39,539 nt of DNA from NORP240 sp046047495 (lineage in GTDB: Bacteria; Pseudomonadota; Gammaproteobacteria; Pseudomonadales; Pseudohongiellaceae), in contig JBJOHV010000005.1 in the NCBI GenBank assembly GCA_046047495.1, positions 1 through 39,539 of the forward strand. The letters run 5' to 3'. Made by a program: the position numbers and the translations under genes. The notes beneath the pieces were generated by a model, which was not told where the DNA came from, made no database searches, and worked only from the letters and a program-made list of their open reading frames with translations. Shown piece after piece: positions 8,919 to 16,991 of the stretch (its first letter is position 1; each line of letters begins with the position of its first letter).

Positions 8919-9763
8919 GTATATCCGGGTTCCGGGGGCTTCACCACCACCGCCTGGATCAGACTGACCGCGCCAAGCTCAAGGTTGGTGCGCAGGTTGT
9001 AGGCCTTGGTCTTGATGTCGTTGCCCACCAGCAGGTGCACACCCAGGGTCGGCAGTTCAGGGGTGCCTGTGGGTTTCCGGGTGGAGGCAAAGGCCTGGCG
9101 GGCCAGCCCGGTGATGTCCTGCCAGATCTCGATGTCGAAGCCGGCAGCCACAACCTGCTCACGCAGGGTATGGGGTGGAACCAGAAAACTCATGGTGCCG
9201 TCCTGTGCCCAGGGCACTGGAAACACCAGATCGGGCCGGCTGCCGCCACACACCTCGTAGAGCACCAGGCGGCCGCCCGGCTTCAGCACCCGCCGGACTT
9301 CCCGCAGCCAGGCGGGTTTGTCCTGCAGGTTCATGTTCATCTGCAGGGACCAGGCCCCCTCGAAACGGTCGGCGGCAAACGGCAGGTCCAGGGCGCTGGC
9401 GGCCTGGAACGCCACCCGCGTCTCCAGACCCAGCAGGCGGGTGAGCTGCCGGGCGGTGTCGATGTAGGCTTCACTGAGATCAATGCCGGTGACCCGACAG
9501 CCGATCTCATGGGCCAGCCGGCGGGATGAGCCGCCGATGCCGCAGCCCACATCCAGCACATGCATGTCGGCCCGGAATCCGGACAGCTGAATCAATTCCC
9601 GGGTGGCCGCATGACCCCGGATATGAAATTCGTCCACCGGTTGCAGGTCGTCCAGCGTGATGGCGGCGAGATCCTTGCCCAGAATGCGCAGACCGTCGAT
9701 GATCTTGCCGTACAAATCCGTGGGGGAGTAGTAACCGTGAATGGCATTGGTGTCTTCAGTCAT
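8903..9763 (-). CDS. Class I SAM-dependent methyltransferase
   Basis: 286 residues. The SAM-binding fold is clear: motif I VLDVGCGIGGSSR (69-81), the acidic end of beta2 (GIDLSE), motif with ALDLPFAADRFEGAW and post-motif LREVRRVLKPGGRLVLYEV. The N-terminal 60 residues and the C-terminal extension resemble the group around sarcosine/dimethylglycine and phosphoethanolamine N-methyltransferases, so a small amine or lipid head group is possible. The exact substrate is not determined. No signal peptide. It is divergent from the AlkX gene with only 35 bases between starts, and it runs toward the marR-exporter unit with about 49 bases between, so some read-through into that unit is likely. Confidence 0.85.
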   Translation of the reverse strand: MTEDTNAIHGYYSPTDLYGKIIDGLRILGKDLAAITLDDLQPVDEFHIRGHAATRELIQLSGFRADMHVLDVGCGIGGSSRRLAHEIGCRVTGIDLSEAYIDTARQLTRLLGLETRVAFQAASALDLPFAADRFEGAWSLQMNMNLQDKPAWLREVRRVLKPGGRLVLYEVCGGSRPDLVFPVPWAQDGTMSFLVPPHTLREQVVAAGFDIEIWQDITGLARQAFASTRKPTGTPELPTLGVHLLVGNDIKTKAYNLRTNLELGAVSLIQAVVVKPPEPGYTLAAK

Positions 9764-9798
9764 GCAGTTGGACCTGCCGCCAGCGAAGGAACGCCATT

Positions 9799-10965
9799 AT
9801 GCCCATCGATCTGAGCCACAAGGAAGCGCGGCGTCTGGCCCTGCACCGGCAGGGTCTGCTGCAGACCGCAGCGTTCGGTCGCGGCCCCAAGGCGTTACTG
9901 TCTGCCATCGAACGTCTGCATCACGTCCAGATCGACACCATCTCCGTGGTGGACCGGGCCCACCATCACATCCTGCAGGCCCGCATCCCCGGCTACCGGC
10001 AGCAATGGCTGCACCAGGCCCAGAGCGTCGATCGCAGCGTGTTCGAATACTGGTACCACGCCGCCGCCTACCTGCCCATGGCGGACTACCGCTTTTATCT
10101 GCCCATCATGGGCAACTACGCGAGACGGCACCTGATCGATGCCCGATTGCGACGGGAAATCCTGGCACGCATCCGTGACCAGGGATCCGTCGAGGCCGGC
10201 CATTTCGAACGCGAAGACAGGCAACGCTCCAGCGGCTGGTGGGACTGGAAGCCCGCCAAGGTCACCATGGAACGAATGTTTTTCGCCGGTGAGCTGATGG
10301 TGAAGGAACGTCAGGGTTTCCGCAAACGCTATGGACTGACCAGGGACCTGCTGCCGGCCGGCACCGATACCACCCTGCCCACGGACCAGGAACGGGGCGC
10401 CTTCTACCTGCGCATCGGCCTGGGTGCCCACGGAATTGCCAGCGAACGGGACCTGCTGTATGCCAGAACCGCGGTCCGCAATCTGTGCGGTCACGACATC
10501 CGGCCCGCCCTGCAGCAGGCCCTGGCGGAACAGGTGGAATCCGGTGCAGTGACCCGCTGCACCGTGGCCGGCCAGCCCTATTACTGTCTGACCGCCGCCC
10601 TCGAGGCGCTGCCCGCCCGCCTGGGGCGACGCCGGATCCGTTTCCTGTCCCCCTTCGACAATCTCATCATCAACCGGCGGCGACTGAAGGCGTTGTTCGG
10701 ATTTGATTACCAGCTCGAATGTTATGTCCCCGCCGCCAGGCGCAGGTTTGGCTATTTTGTCCTGCCGATCCTGTGGGGTGATGCCTTCGTCGGACGCCTG
10801 GGCTGCAAGATGCAGCGCAAGGAAGGCGTCCTGGACGTGATGCGACTCTGGCTGGAACCCGGCGTCCGCGACGACGCGCTCCTGGAGCAGATGGACGACG
10901 CCCTGCAGGACTACTGCCTGACCCTGGGCGGCACGGCTGTCCGGCGCCTGGACCGGAGCGGCTGA
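9799..10965 (+). CDS. AlkX/YcaQ-type DNA glycosylase (HTH_42 family)
   Basis: 388 residues starting at the ATG at 9799 with GAAGGAA upstream. The family unhooks interstrand crosslinks and removes bulky N-alkyl purines from DNA. Winged-helix repeats form a C-shaped scaffold. The catalytic loop reads LHHVQIDTISVVDRAHHH, giving Gln44-Ile-Asp46, which is the Q-hydrophobic-D motif of AlkX rather than the QxQ of AlkZ. Other family marks are VFEYWYHAAAYLPM (about 83-96), ERMFFAGELMVKERQGFRKRYGL (about 158-180) and the C-terminal FLSPFDNLIINRRRLKALFGFDY. Length matches the usual 390-410. It acts in the cytosol on DNA and stands alone, divergent from the methyltransferase. The two could share regulation through the 35-bp gap. 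Confidence 0.92.
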   Translation: MPIDLSHKEARRLALHRQGLLQTAAFGRGPKALLSAIERLHHVQIDTISVVDRAHHHILQARIPGYRQQWLHQAQSVDRSVFEYWYHAAAYLPMADYRFYLPIMGNYARRHLIDARLRREILARIRDQGSVEAGHFEREDRQRSSGWWDWKPAKVTMERMFFAGELMVKERQGFRKRYGLTRDLLPAGTDTTLPTDQERGAFYLRIGLGAHGIASERDLLYARTAVRNLCGHDIRPALQQALAEQVESGAVTRCTVAGQPYYCLTAALEALPARLGRRRIRFLSPFDNLIINRRRLKALFGFDYQLECYVPAARRRFGYFVLPILWGDAFVGRLGCKMQRKEGVLDVMRLWLEPGVRDDALLEQMDDALQDYCLTLGGTAVRRLDRSG

Positions 10966-10985
10966 GTCAATTGGCCGTCTACCCC

Positions 10986-11014
10986 TTGCTGTACTTTGCG
11001 ATGCAAAGTACACT
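10986..11014 (+). promoter_or_regulatory. Promoter with operator palindrome in the spacer
   Basis: TTGCTG (10986-10991), a 17-bp spacer and TACACT (11009-11014) form a sigma70-type promoter about 30 bases before the ATG at 11045. A perfect palindrome (10990-11012: arms TGTACTTTGC and GCAAAGTACA, centre GAT) fills the spacer and touches both boxes. A repressor bound here would exclude RNA polymerase. The obvious candidate is the winged-helix protein at 11673, encoded in the same operon. Confidence 0.7.
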
Positions 11015-11044
11015 GCATGGCAATCCAAAACCACCAGTCCATCC

Positions 11045-11680
11045 ATGGCCCCATCCGTGAGCGAGCCCAATATCCACCACCGCAAGCCGGCGCCCCGCAG
11101 CGCCGCCGACGAACCACCCTCCCTCACCGGCCGTGCCGCCAGCGACCTGCACTTCATCCGTGCCGTCATGCAGCGCAGCACCCGCTTCATGCCTTTGCCG
11201 GGCTGGGGCATCACGGCGGTGGGAGGCATCGGTGCCGTGACCGCAGTGGCCGCCCGCAATCTCAGTGGCATGGCCTGGGCAGCCGCCTGGTGCGGGGCCG
11301 CCGCCCTGGCCCTGCTGGTTGCCGTGGCGGTGTCCAGTCGGCAATCCCGGGAGGCCGGCAAGTCCATCTTCGTGGGCAGTTATCGCGCCTTCTGGCTGAG
11401 CCTGTGGCCCGCCTTCGGCGCCGCCATTCCGCTCAGCGCAGCCTTGTTGTGGAACGACCAATGGCAGCTGCTGGCGGGCAGCTGGCTGCTGTTGTACGGC
11501 ACCGGCGTGTCGGCTGCCAGCCAGCACACCGTTCCCCAGGTGGCGTGGCTGGGTCGCGGGTTCATGATATTGGGAGTGCCCGCCCTGTTCCTGCCCTGGC
11601 CCACGCTCTTCATGGCGGCAGGCTTCGGCGGGCTGCACCTTGTCATTGGCATCTGGATTACGAGGTCTGATCTTGGCTAG
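11045..11680 (+). CDS. Polytopic membrane protein of regulator-linked operon
   Basis: 211 residues. The first 50 are hydrophilic (many Ser, Pro, Arg), then about six transmembrane segments follow: roughly 52-70, 77-97, 113-135, 142-158, 170-188 and 190-206. No catalytic motif was recognised and no function is assigned. The start is uncertain because the ribosome site is weak and a GTG lies at 11057. The gene sits directly after the operator-promoter at 10986-11014, and its stop codon (TAG at 11678-11680) overlaps the likely TTG start of the regulator gene. Membrane protein, small winged-helix regulator and DUF4153-like protein appear to be one unit, suggesting a shared envelope or stress function. 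That link is inference from arrangement. Confidence 0.75.
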   Translation: MAPSVSEPNIHHRKPAPRSAADEPPSLTGRAASDLHFIRAVMQRSTRFMPLPGWGITAVGGIGAVTAVAARNLSGMAWAAAWCGAAALALLVAVAVSSRQSREAGKSIFVGSYRAFWLSLWPAFGAAIPLSAALLWNDQWQLLAGSWLLLYGTGVSAASQHTVPQVAWLGRGFMILGVPALFLPWPTLFMAAGFGGLHLVIGIWITRSDLG

Positions 11681-12044
11681 AACAACCACCAAACAAAAAT
11701 CCCAGGCGGCCATGGTGGCCATCCAGGGTATCAGCGGCGGCAGCCAGAACGACGGCGTCAGTCGGCTGATCTATGAACGGCTGCGGCTGGCCATCGTCAG
11801 TGCCCTGGCTGTGCAGGACAGCCTCAGTTTTTCCGAACTGAAGACCCTGCTGGGCACCACCGACGGCAATCTTTCCATGCACGCCAGAAAGCTGGAGGAT
11901 GCCGGCCTGATCCGTTGCCACAAGCAGTTCAGTGAGCGGGTGCCGCGCACAGAGTACTGTCTGACCGCCAAAGGTCGGCGGGCCCTGGAGCAATACCTCG
12001 CCCACATGGAGCAACTGGTGAATTCCATGAAGGACCATCCATGA
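11673..12044 (+). CDS. Small winged-helix transcriptional regulator
   Basis: 123 residues from a TTG at 11673, which overlaps the preceding stop and has CGAGGT seven bases upstream; an ATG at 11712 is the alternative. The core reads IYERLRLAIVSALAVQDSLSFSELKTLLGTTDGNLSMHARKLEDAGLI, the helix-turn-helix of the ArsR/MarR-like HTH_34 group, then a wing with RVPRTEYCLTAKGRRALEQYLAHMEQL. This subgroup has no sensory domain and typically controls its own membrane-protein neighbours. The perfect palindrome in the operon promoter is its likely site. The 3' end runs into three 14-bp tandem repeats (12027-12068), which supply its last codons. Effector unknown. Confidence 0.88.
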   Translation: MARTTTKQKSQAAMVAIQGISGGSQNDGVSRLIYERLRLAIVSALAVQDSLSFSELKTLLGTTDGNLSMHARKLEDAGLIRCHKQFSERVPRTEYCLTAKGRRALEQYLAHMEQLVNSMKDHP

Positions 12045-12068
12045 AGGACCATCCATGAAGGTACATCC
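12027..12068 (+). repeat. Three tandem 14-bp repeats at gene junction
   Basis: ATGAAGGACCATCC (12027-12040), the same again (12041-12054), then ATGAAGGTACATCC (12055-12068), followed by ATGAGCAGC. The unit resembles the ribosome site and start of the next gene (AAGGAACATCCATGAGCAGC at 12091-12110), so it looks like slippage copies of a translation-initiation region. The first unit encodes the last codons of the regulator. Confidence 0.8.
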
Positions 12069-12101
12069 ATGAGCAGCCCTGAGCCATAAAAAGGAACATC
12101 C

Positions 12102-13358
12102 ATGAGCAGCAATCCCGTCGTCGCCGCCCTGGCCAGCCCCGAACGGCTGGAGGCCCTGTATCACCAGAACCAGCAGCGCTTTGCGGCCCACCTGCAGGAG
12201 GCCCTGAGCCTGCACCCCCAGGCGCAGATTCTGAAATTCTGGAAAGCCCGCCTGGAATTCAACCCGGATCATAAACCCGCCCTCGCGGCCGGGCTGCTGC
12301 CGCAGAGCCGCCGGGTGATCCTGCTGGGCTGCCTGGCCTTTCTGGCTGCCCGCCTGCCCCTGGAGTTTGGCCTGGCGGAAGAGTGGTACCTGCCCCGTTA
12401 TCTGCCCTGGATCGTGCTCACTGCGTTGACGGCCTACTGTGCCTGGAATCGCCAGCTGCGGAGCACCGTGTCCCTGGTGATCGGCGCACTGTCCCTGGGC
12501 AGCCTGTCATGGATCAGTTTTCTGCCGGATTTCGAAGGGTCCGACTCAGTGTCCATGGCCCTGCTCCATGCCCCCGTGGTGCTGATCTGCGGCCTGGCCC
12601 TGGCGGTCACCGCCGGTCAGTGGCGCAGCACCACGGCGATCATCGAATTCCTGCATTATGTCGGTGAACTGTTCATCCTGGTGGTGCTGATCGCCCTGGG
12701 CGGCATCGTGATGACCGGACTGACCATGGCGCTGTTCAGTCTCATCGCCGTGGAGCTGGAGGACTGGTATGCGGGCAACGTGATATTGGCCGGTGTGGTG
12801 AGCGCCCCCCTGGTGGCAACCCTGGTGTATGAGGTGGTGCTGCAACGCCGCAGCCGTTTTGCCAATCTCATCGCCAATTTGTTTGCACCCCTGTTCCTGC
12901 TGATGGTACTGGCGTTTCTGAGCACCATGGCACTGACCGGCAAGAGCCCCTACACCGACCGGGATTTCCTCATCACCTTCAATGCCCTGCTGGTGCTGGT
13001 GCTGGGCATCACCATCTTTGTCGTGGCCGGCCGTGGCCGGCAACCCGTCACCTGGCTCAGCGATGCCATCGCTACGGGGCTGGTTGGTGTGACGCTGGTG
13101 GTGAACACGGTGGCTTTGTCGGCCATCCTCTGGCGTCTCTCCACCTGGGGGCTGACGCCCAACCGGGTGGTGGTGACCGGCGCCAACCTGCTGATCTGCT
13201 GTCATCTGGTGATGATTCTGCGGGGCTATGTGCGGCTCTGGCGTGGCAGGGGCAGCGCCCGGGAGCTGCAGTCGGCCGTGACCCGCTATCTGCCGGTGTA
13301 CGGCATCTGGGCATTGCTGGTGATGGTGGTGCTGCCTGTGGTGTTCGGCTTCCGCTGA
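12102..13358 (+). CDS. DUF4153-like polytopic membrane protein
   Basis: 418 residues. A soluble N-terminal stretch of about 65 residues (MSSNPVVAALASPERLEALYHQNQQ...) is followed by about eleven transmembrane helices up to the C terminus (ALLVMVVLPVVFGFR). The overall shape and the segment around SVSMALLHAPVVLICGLAL match the DUF4153 family, which is common next to small winged-helix regulators. No enzymatic motif is visible and no function is assigned. The start is the ATG at 12102 with AAAAAGGAAC upstream; a nearly identical ATG-AGC-AGC at 12069 is followed by a stop (TAA) after a few codons. It is the last gene of the operon begun at 11045 and ends one base from the convergent quinoprotein stop. 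Confidence 0.75.
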   Translation: MSSNPVVAALASPERLEALYHQNQQRFAAHLQEALSLHPQAQILKFWKARLEFNPDHKPALAAGLLPQSRRVILLGCLAFLAARLPLEFGLAEEWYLPRYLPWIVLTALTAYCAWNRQLRSTVSLVIGALSLGSLSWISFLPDFEGSDSVSMALLHAPVVLICGLALAVTAGQWRSTTAIIEFLHYVGELFILVVLIALGGIVMTGLTMALFSLIAVELEDWYAGNVILAGVVSAPLVATLVYEVVLQRRSRFANLIANLFAPLFLLMVLAFLSTMALTGKSPYTDRDFLITFNALLVLVLGITIFVVAGRGRQPVTWLSDAIATGLVGVTLVVNTVALSAILWRLSTWGLTPNRVVVTGANLLICCHLVMILRGYVRLWRGRGSARELQSAVTRYLPVYGIWALLVMVVLPVVFGFR

Positions 13359-13359
13359 C

Positions 13360-15228
13360 TCAGGGCAGCCGGAAACCCACCAGGGTATCGGTGGCGCTGA
13401 TGACCACATACTGCCGGTCATCGCTGCCCAGATAGGTCATGGGGTTGGCATTGCCGCGGTCGTCCAGTTCCGTCTCCCATAACAGACGTCCGCTGCCCGC
13501 CTGCAGGGCGCGCAAGCGGTTGTCATCGGTGGCCGCGATGAACACCAGGCCGCTGCCGGTCACCAGGGCGCCGGCGCGGCCCGGGCGACCGGTATTGCGG
13601 GTAGCTTCGGGCAGTGACTCGGTGACACCCAGGGTCTGCTGCCAGGCGATCTCTCCGCTACGGGTGTCCACCGCAGTCAGCCGGCCCCAGGGGGGCTTCT
13701 GACAGGGCAGGCTGACACCATCGAGTCTCACCTCGAAGCCGGCAGGTCGCGGCCCGCTCAGCACATAGGGCACGGCGGCGCCGGCATCGGCGTCCTGTAC
13801 CCAGCCCAGGGTCCCCGTATCCCCGGTGAACACGAACACATAGCCACTGGCCGGATCATAGGGCGCGCCGCCCCAGTTGGGTCCGCCGCCAAGGCCGGGA
13901 AACAGCAAGGTGGTGACATTTTCGATAGTCCCGCCTGTATCGCTTGCGCCGGATCGGTAATTCCAGGGTGTATAGGGTCCCTCGTTGCGCAGTGCACCCA
14001 CACTGGAGAGCAGTTCGGCACAGGCCTGGGCATGGGCCGCCGACGTATCCGCGGCACTGACCTGATCCGCCGGTTCATAGCTCACCCGCGCCAGGGGCGG
14101 TGTGCGGGGAAACGGCTGGGTGGGTGATGACTGTTCACCGGGCACCTGGCTGCGGGCCACCGGCCGCTCCAGGACTTCCACCAGCGGCTCGCCGGTGACC
14201 CGGTTGAGGATGAACAGATAACCGGATTTGGTGGTGACTGCCAGGGCCGGCACCTCGACCCCGTCCCGTTGCATGTCGAACAGGGTGGGCGGTGCCGGCG
14301 GATCATGATCCCATAGATCATGATGGATGGTCTGGAAATGCCAGACGTATTCGCCGCTGTGCAGGTTCACCGCCACGATGCTGTTGGCGAACAGGTTGTC
14401 ACCGGCCCGGTCACCGCCATAGGCAAATGGCAGGGGCGAGGCCAGGGGCAGGTACAACAGATCCCGCTCCCCATCCACGGTGAAATAGAACGGCCAGGCA
14501 TTGGCCCCCAGCCGCCCGCGCCAGCTGTCGCCTGCCCAGGTATCGTGGCCGATGGCACCGGGCCAGGGCACGGAATCGAACTCCCACAGTTTGGCTCCGC
14601 TGCGGGCATCGAAGGCCCGCGCATTGCCGATGCCGCCGGCGGCGCCGCTGGGGGTGTTGGCTCCCACCACGATGACGTCATCATGGACCAGGGGCACGGA
14701 AATATAGGGTATGCCCAGGTCAACCTCTCCCCCCTGGCCGAACTCCGCAACCGCTACCCCGGTTGCCGCATCCAGGGCCAGCAGTCGGTTGCCCACCGTC
14801 AGATAGATTCTCGGCGGTACGCCCTCCATGCCCGGCCAGTAACTCACTCCGCGCCGCGACGGGCCGCCATCGCTCACTTCGTGGCGCCAACGCTCCAAAC
14901 CGCTCACCGGGTCCAGGGCCACCACCCGGTCCGCCGCCGTGAGATAGAGGGTGTCATCCACCATGATGGGCGTGACCTGGGAATTGGGATTGCGGGCAGC
15001 GGCCTCGGGCGAGGCGTCACTGCGCAGATCGTAGCGCCAGGCCTGGACGAGCCTGCTCACATTGGCATCGTCGATCTGGGCCAGGGAAGAATAGCCGCTG
15101 CCGCTCAGCTGACCCCGGTAATAAGGCCAGTCGCCGGACCCAGGCGGATTTGCCGACTGGGCAGCCACCGTCGTGGCGCTCAGGGCCAGGGCGATACCAC
15201 AACAGATTTGTCGGAAGAAGCCATGCAT
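13360..15228 (-). CDS. Secreted PQQ-dependent dehydrogenase, membrane-GDH-like
   Basis: 622 residues from the ATG at 15228 (AAGG upstream). Residues 1-24 are a signal peptide ending TTVAAQ. The rest is an eight-bladed quinoprotein propeller starting DWPYYRGQLSGSGYSSL. Landmarks of the glucose-dehydrogenase (Gcd) type are HHDLWDHDPPAPPTL, a Lys in TTKSGYLFILNRVTGEP, and PGEQSSPTQPFP. By homology with Gcd, the Asp of WDHD and this Lys contact PQQ. Gcd normally has five N-terminal membrane helices that pass electrons to ubiquinone; they are absent here, and there is no cytochrome c motif. The electron acceptor and sugar or alcohol substrate are therefore unknown. It is monocistronic, with a GGGGACGG repeat just upstream. 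Confidence 0.88.
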   Translation of the reverse strand: MHGFFRQICCGIALALSATTVAAQSANPPGSGDWPYYRGQLSGSGYSSLAQIDDANVSRLVQAWRYDLRSDASPEAAARNPNSQVTPIMVDDTLYLTAADRVVALDPVSGLERWRHEVSDGGPSRRGVSYWPGMEGVPPRIYLTVGNRLLALDAATGVAVAEFGQGGEVDLGIPYISVPLVHDDVIVVGANTPSGAAGGIGNARAFDARSGAKLWEFDSVPWPGAIGHDTWAGDSWRGRLGANAWPFYFTVDGERDLLYLPLASPLPFAYGGDRAGDNLFANSIVAVNLHSGEYVWHFQTIHHDLWDHDPPAPPTLFDMQRDGVEVPALAVTTKSGYLFILNRVTGEPLVEVLERPVARSQVPGEQSSPTQPFPRTPPLARVSYEPADQVSAADTSAAHAQACAELLSSVGALRNEGPYTPWNYRSGASDTGGTIENVTTLLFPGLGGGPNWGGAPYDPASGYVFVFTGDTGTLGWVQDADAGAAVPYVLSGPRPAGFEVRLDGVSLPCQKPPWGRLTAVDTRSGEIAWQQTLGVTESLPEATRNTGRPGRAGALVTGSGLVFIAATDDNRLRALQAGSGRLLWETELDDRGNANPMTYLGSDDRQYVVISATDTLVGFRLP

Positions 15229-15241
15229 GGACACGACCTTA

Positions 15242-15265
15242 TTTAAGGGGACGGAGGGATTACTT
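15242..15265 (-). repeat. 24-bp intergenic repeat (GGGGACGG family), copy 2
   Basis: Exact inverted copy of 2290-2313, read on the plus strand as GGGGACGGAGGGATTACTT with flanks. Downstream, CCGTCCCTTTTTA (15290-15302) looks like a decayed opposite arm, suggesting a degenerate palindrome of the GGGGAC type between the antiporter operon end and the quinoprotein start. Confidence 0.7.
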
Positions 15266-15308
15266 TTTAACCACTTCTCCTCCTGTCGACCGTCCCTTTT
15301 TACTCTTT

Positions 15309-16991
15309 TTAGAGGTAGTAGGCCAGCACATAGAGCGCCAGCAGCGCCGCGATCCACAGGGCGGTGAGGCTGATGGGCCAGGAGCGAACGAACTGACCGT
15401 CCTCACCGCAGCGATTGCGGAGCCAGGCATTGAAGGCGCTGCCACCGGCCCGCAGGTCCTTCAGGGCGCGGGCCTTGATGGCCAGCAGGCTGGCACTGCC
15501 CCACTCCCATGCCAGGGGCAACAGACGGCGGTACAGCCAGTCGGTATCCAGGGACAGGGTCAGGGTGCGCTTCATCAGGGGCAGCAGCAGGAAGAAGGCC
15601 AGCCCCGAGAACAACAGCAGCTGCAGATAGAACAGCACCTTGTCCGGCTTGTAGAAATTCACGTCCACCGGATAGGGCAGCAGGCCATAGAGAAGCTGTG
15701 GTGCTACTCCCAGCAGAATACAGGCACCGGCAAAGACCACCATGGCCAGACCCATGTTCCAGGGCGCATCTTTCGGACGCAGGCCGGAATCCTTCTGGAA
15801 GAACACAAACCAGGGGAACTTGATGCCGGCATGGAGGAACACCCCGGCGGAGGCGGCCGCCAGCAGGTAATAGACCAGCGCCAGTCCCTCATAGGCCGCC
15901 GCTTCGGAAATCAGGGTCTTGGTGGTGAATCCGGAGGTGAGAGGGAAGCTGGAGATGGCCAGCGCACCGATGATGCCGCATACGCAGGTCAGCGGCATGG
16001 TGCGGAACAGCCCGCCCAGGTCGCTGCAGCGGCTGAGACCGGTGCGGTACACCACCACCCCGGCACTCATGAACAGCAGGGCCTTGTAGATGATGTGGGC
16101 AAAGGCATGGGCCGCGGCCCCGTTGATGGCCATCTCGGTGCCGATGCCCACCGCCACCACCATGAAGCCCACCTGGTTGACGATGGAGTAGGCCAGAATG
16201 CGCCGGGCATCGTTCTCCAGCAAGGCGTAGATGATGCCGTAGAAGATCATGTAGAGCCCCACGCCGATCAGTACACTCTCACCGGGGAACAGCAGGATCA
16301 GGGCCAGCACCGCGGTCTTGGTGGTGAACGCCGAGAGGAACACCGAACCGGTGGGACTGGATTCCGGATAGGCATCCGCCAGCCAGGCGGACAACGGCGG
16401 CGCCGCTGCATTGATGAGGATGCCGATGAGAATCATCCAGGTGCCGAAGCTGTCGGCCGCCATGGGACGGATGTCCAGCGAACCAGTCTGCACCAGCACC
16501 GCCTCGATACCCACCTTGAGAATCACACCCCCCAGCAGGTGAATCACCGCATAGCGAATGCCCGCCGCCCGCGCCCGATCCGTGCCGCCGCAGAACACGA
16601 TGACGGTGGAGAAGATGGCCATCAGTTCCCAGAACAGGAACAGGGTGATGAGATCGCCGGCAAAACTGACACCGACGGCACCGGCCGCATAGGCGAAGGC
16701 CGCCGCCAGCTCATGGCCTTTGGCGGTGCGGTAGGCATACAGGCCGCCGACAAACACCATGATGGCGAAGATGGTGGCGAACAGGCGCCGCACCGGGCTG
16801 CCCTCCACCAGTTCCACCGTGTTATCCAGATAGGTGGCAGTGGCCGACACGCCATCCGGCACCAGCCAGATGGCATAAAGAGTGACCAATGGCACGATCA
16901 ATACCACGGCGGCACGCAGGGTGTCACGGGTCACCGCGATCAGCAATGCACCAAACAGCAGGATCAGTCCGGGAGGCAGCATCTCAATCAT
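15309..16991 (-). CDS. Third antiporter-like (MrpD/NuoL-family) membrane subunit, divergent
   Basis: 560 residues from the ATG at 16991 (AGGAGA upstream), overlapping the preceding gene by eight bases. It has about 14 transmembrane helices of the proton-conducting transporter family. The TM5 glutamate is kept (Glu122 in FLFWELMAIFS). The TM7 lysine of this family is not: ALKAAIFPLHAWLP of the MrpD here aligns with ILINAAAPPLSAWLA, so Lys is replaced by Asn194 and the following His by Ser201. A TM8 lysine (Lys225, AFTTKTAVLA) remains. The C-terminal 100 residues add two helices and a charged loop. It is the last gene of the antiporter operon. It may be a structural or altered-coupling subunit rather than a full ion pump. 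Function inferred. Confidence 0.85.
   Translation of the reverse strand: MIEMLPPGLILLFGALLIAVTRDTLRAAVVLIVPLVTLYAIWLVPDGVSATATYLDNTVELVEGSPVRRLFATIFAIMVFVGGLYAYRTAKGHELAAAFAYAAGAVGVSFAGDLITLFLFWELMAIFSTVIVFCGGTDRARAAGIRYAVIHLLGGVILKVGIEAVLVQTGSLDIRPMAADSFGTWMILIGILINAAAPPLSAWLADAYPESSPTGSVFLSAFTTKTAVLALILLFPGESVLIGVGLYMIFYGIIYALLENDARRILAYSIVNQVGFMVVAVGIGTEMAINGAAAHAFAHIIYKALLFMSAGVVVYRTGLSRCSDLGGLFRTMPLTCVCGIIGALAISSFPLTSGFTTKTLISEAAAYEGLALVYYLLAAASAGVFLHAGIKFPWFVFFQKDSGLRPKDAPWNMGLAMVVFAGACILLGVAPQLLYGLLPYPVDVNFYKPDKVLFYLQLLLFSGLAFFLLLPLMKRTLTLSLDTDWLYRRLLPLAWEWGSASLLAIKARALKDLRAGGSAFNAWLRNRCGEDGQFVRSWPISLTALWIAALLALYVLAYYL

Noticed and set aside
9895..11367. Minus-strand open frame of 490 codons over the AlkX gene
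   Set aside because: No domain, and it crosses from the AlkX gene into the next operon and its promoter. The plus strand has clear family motifs.
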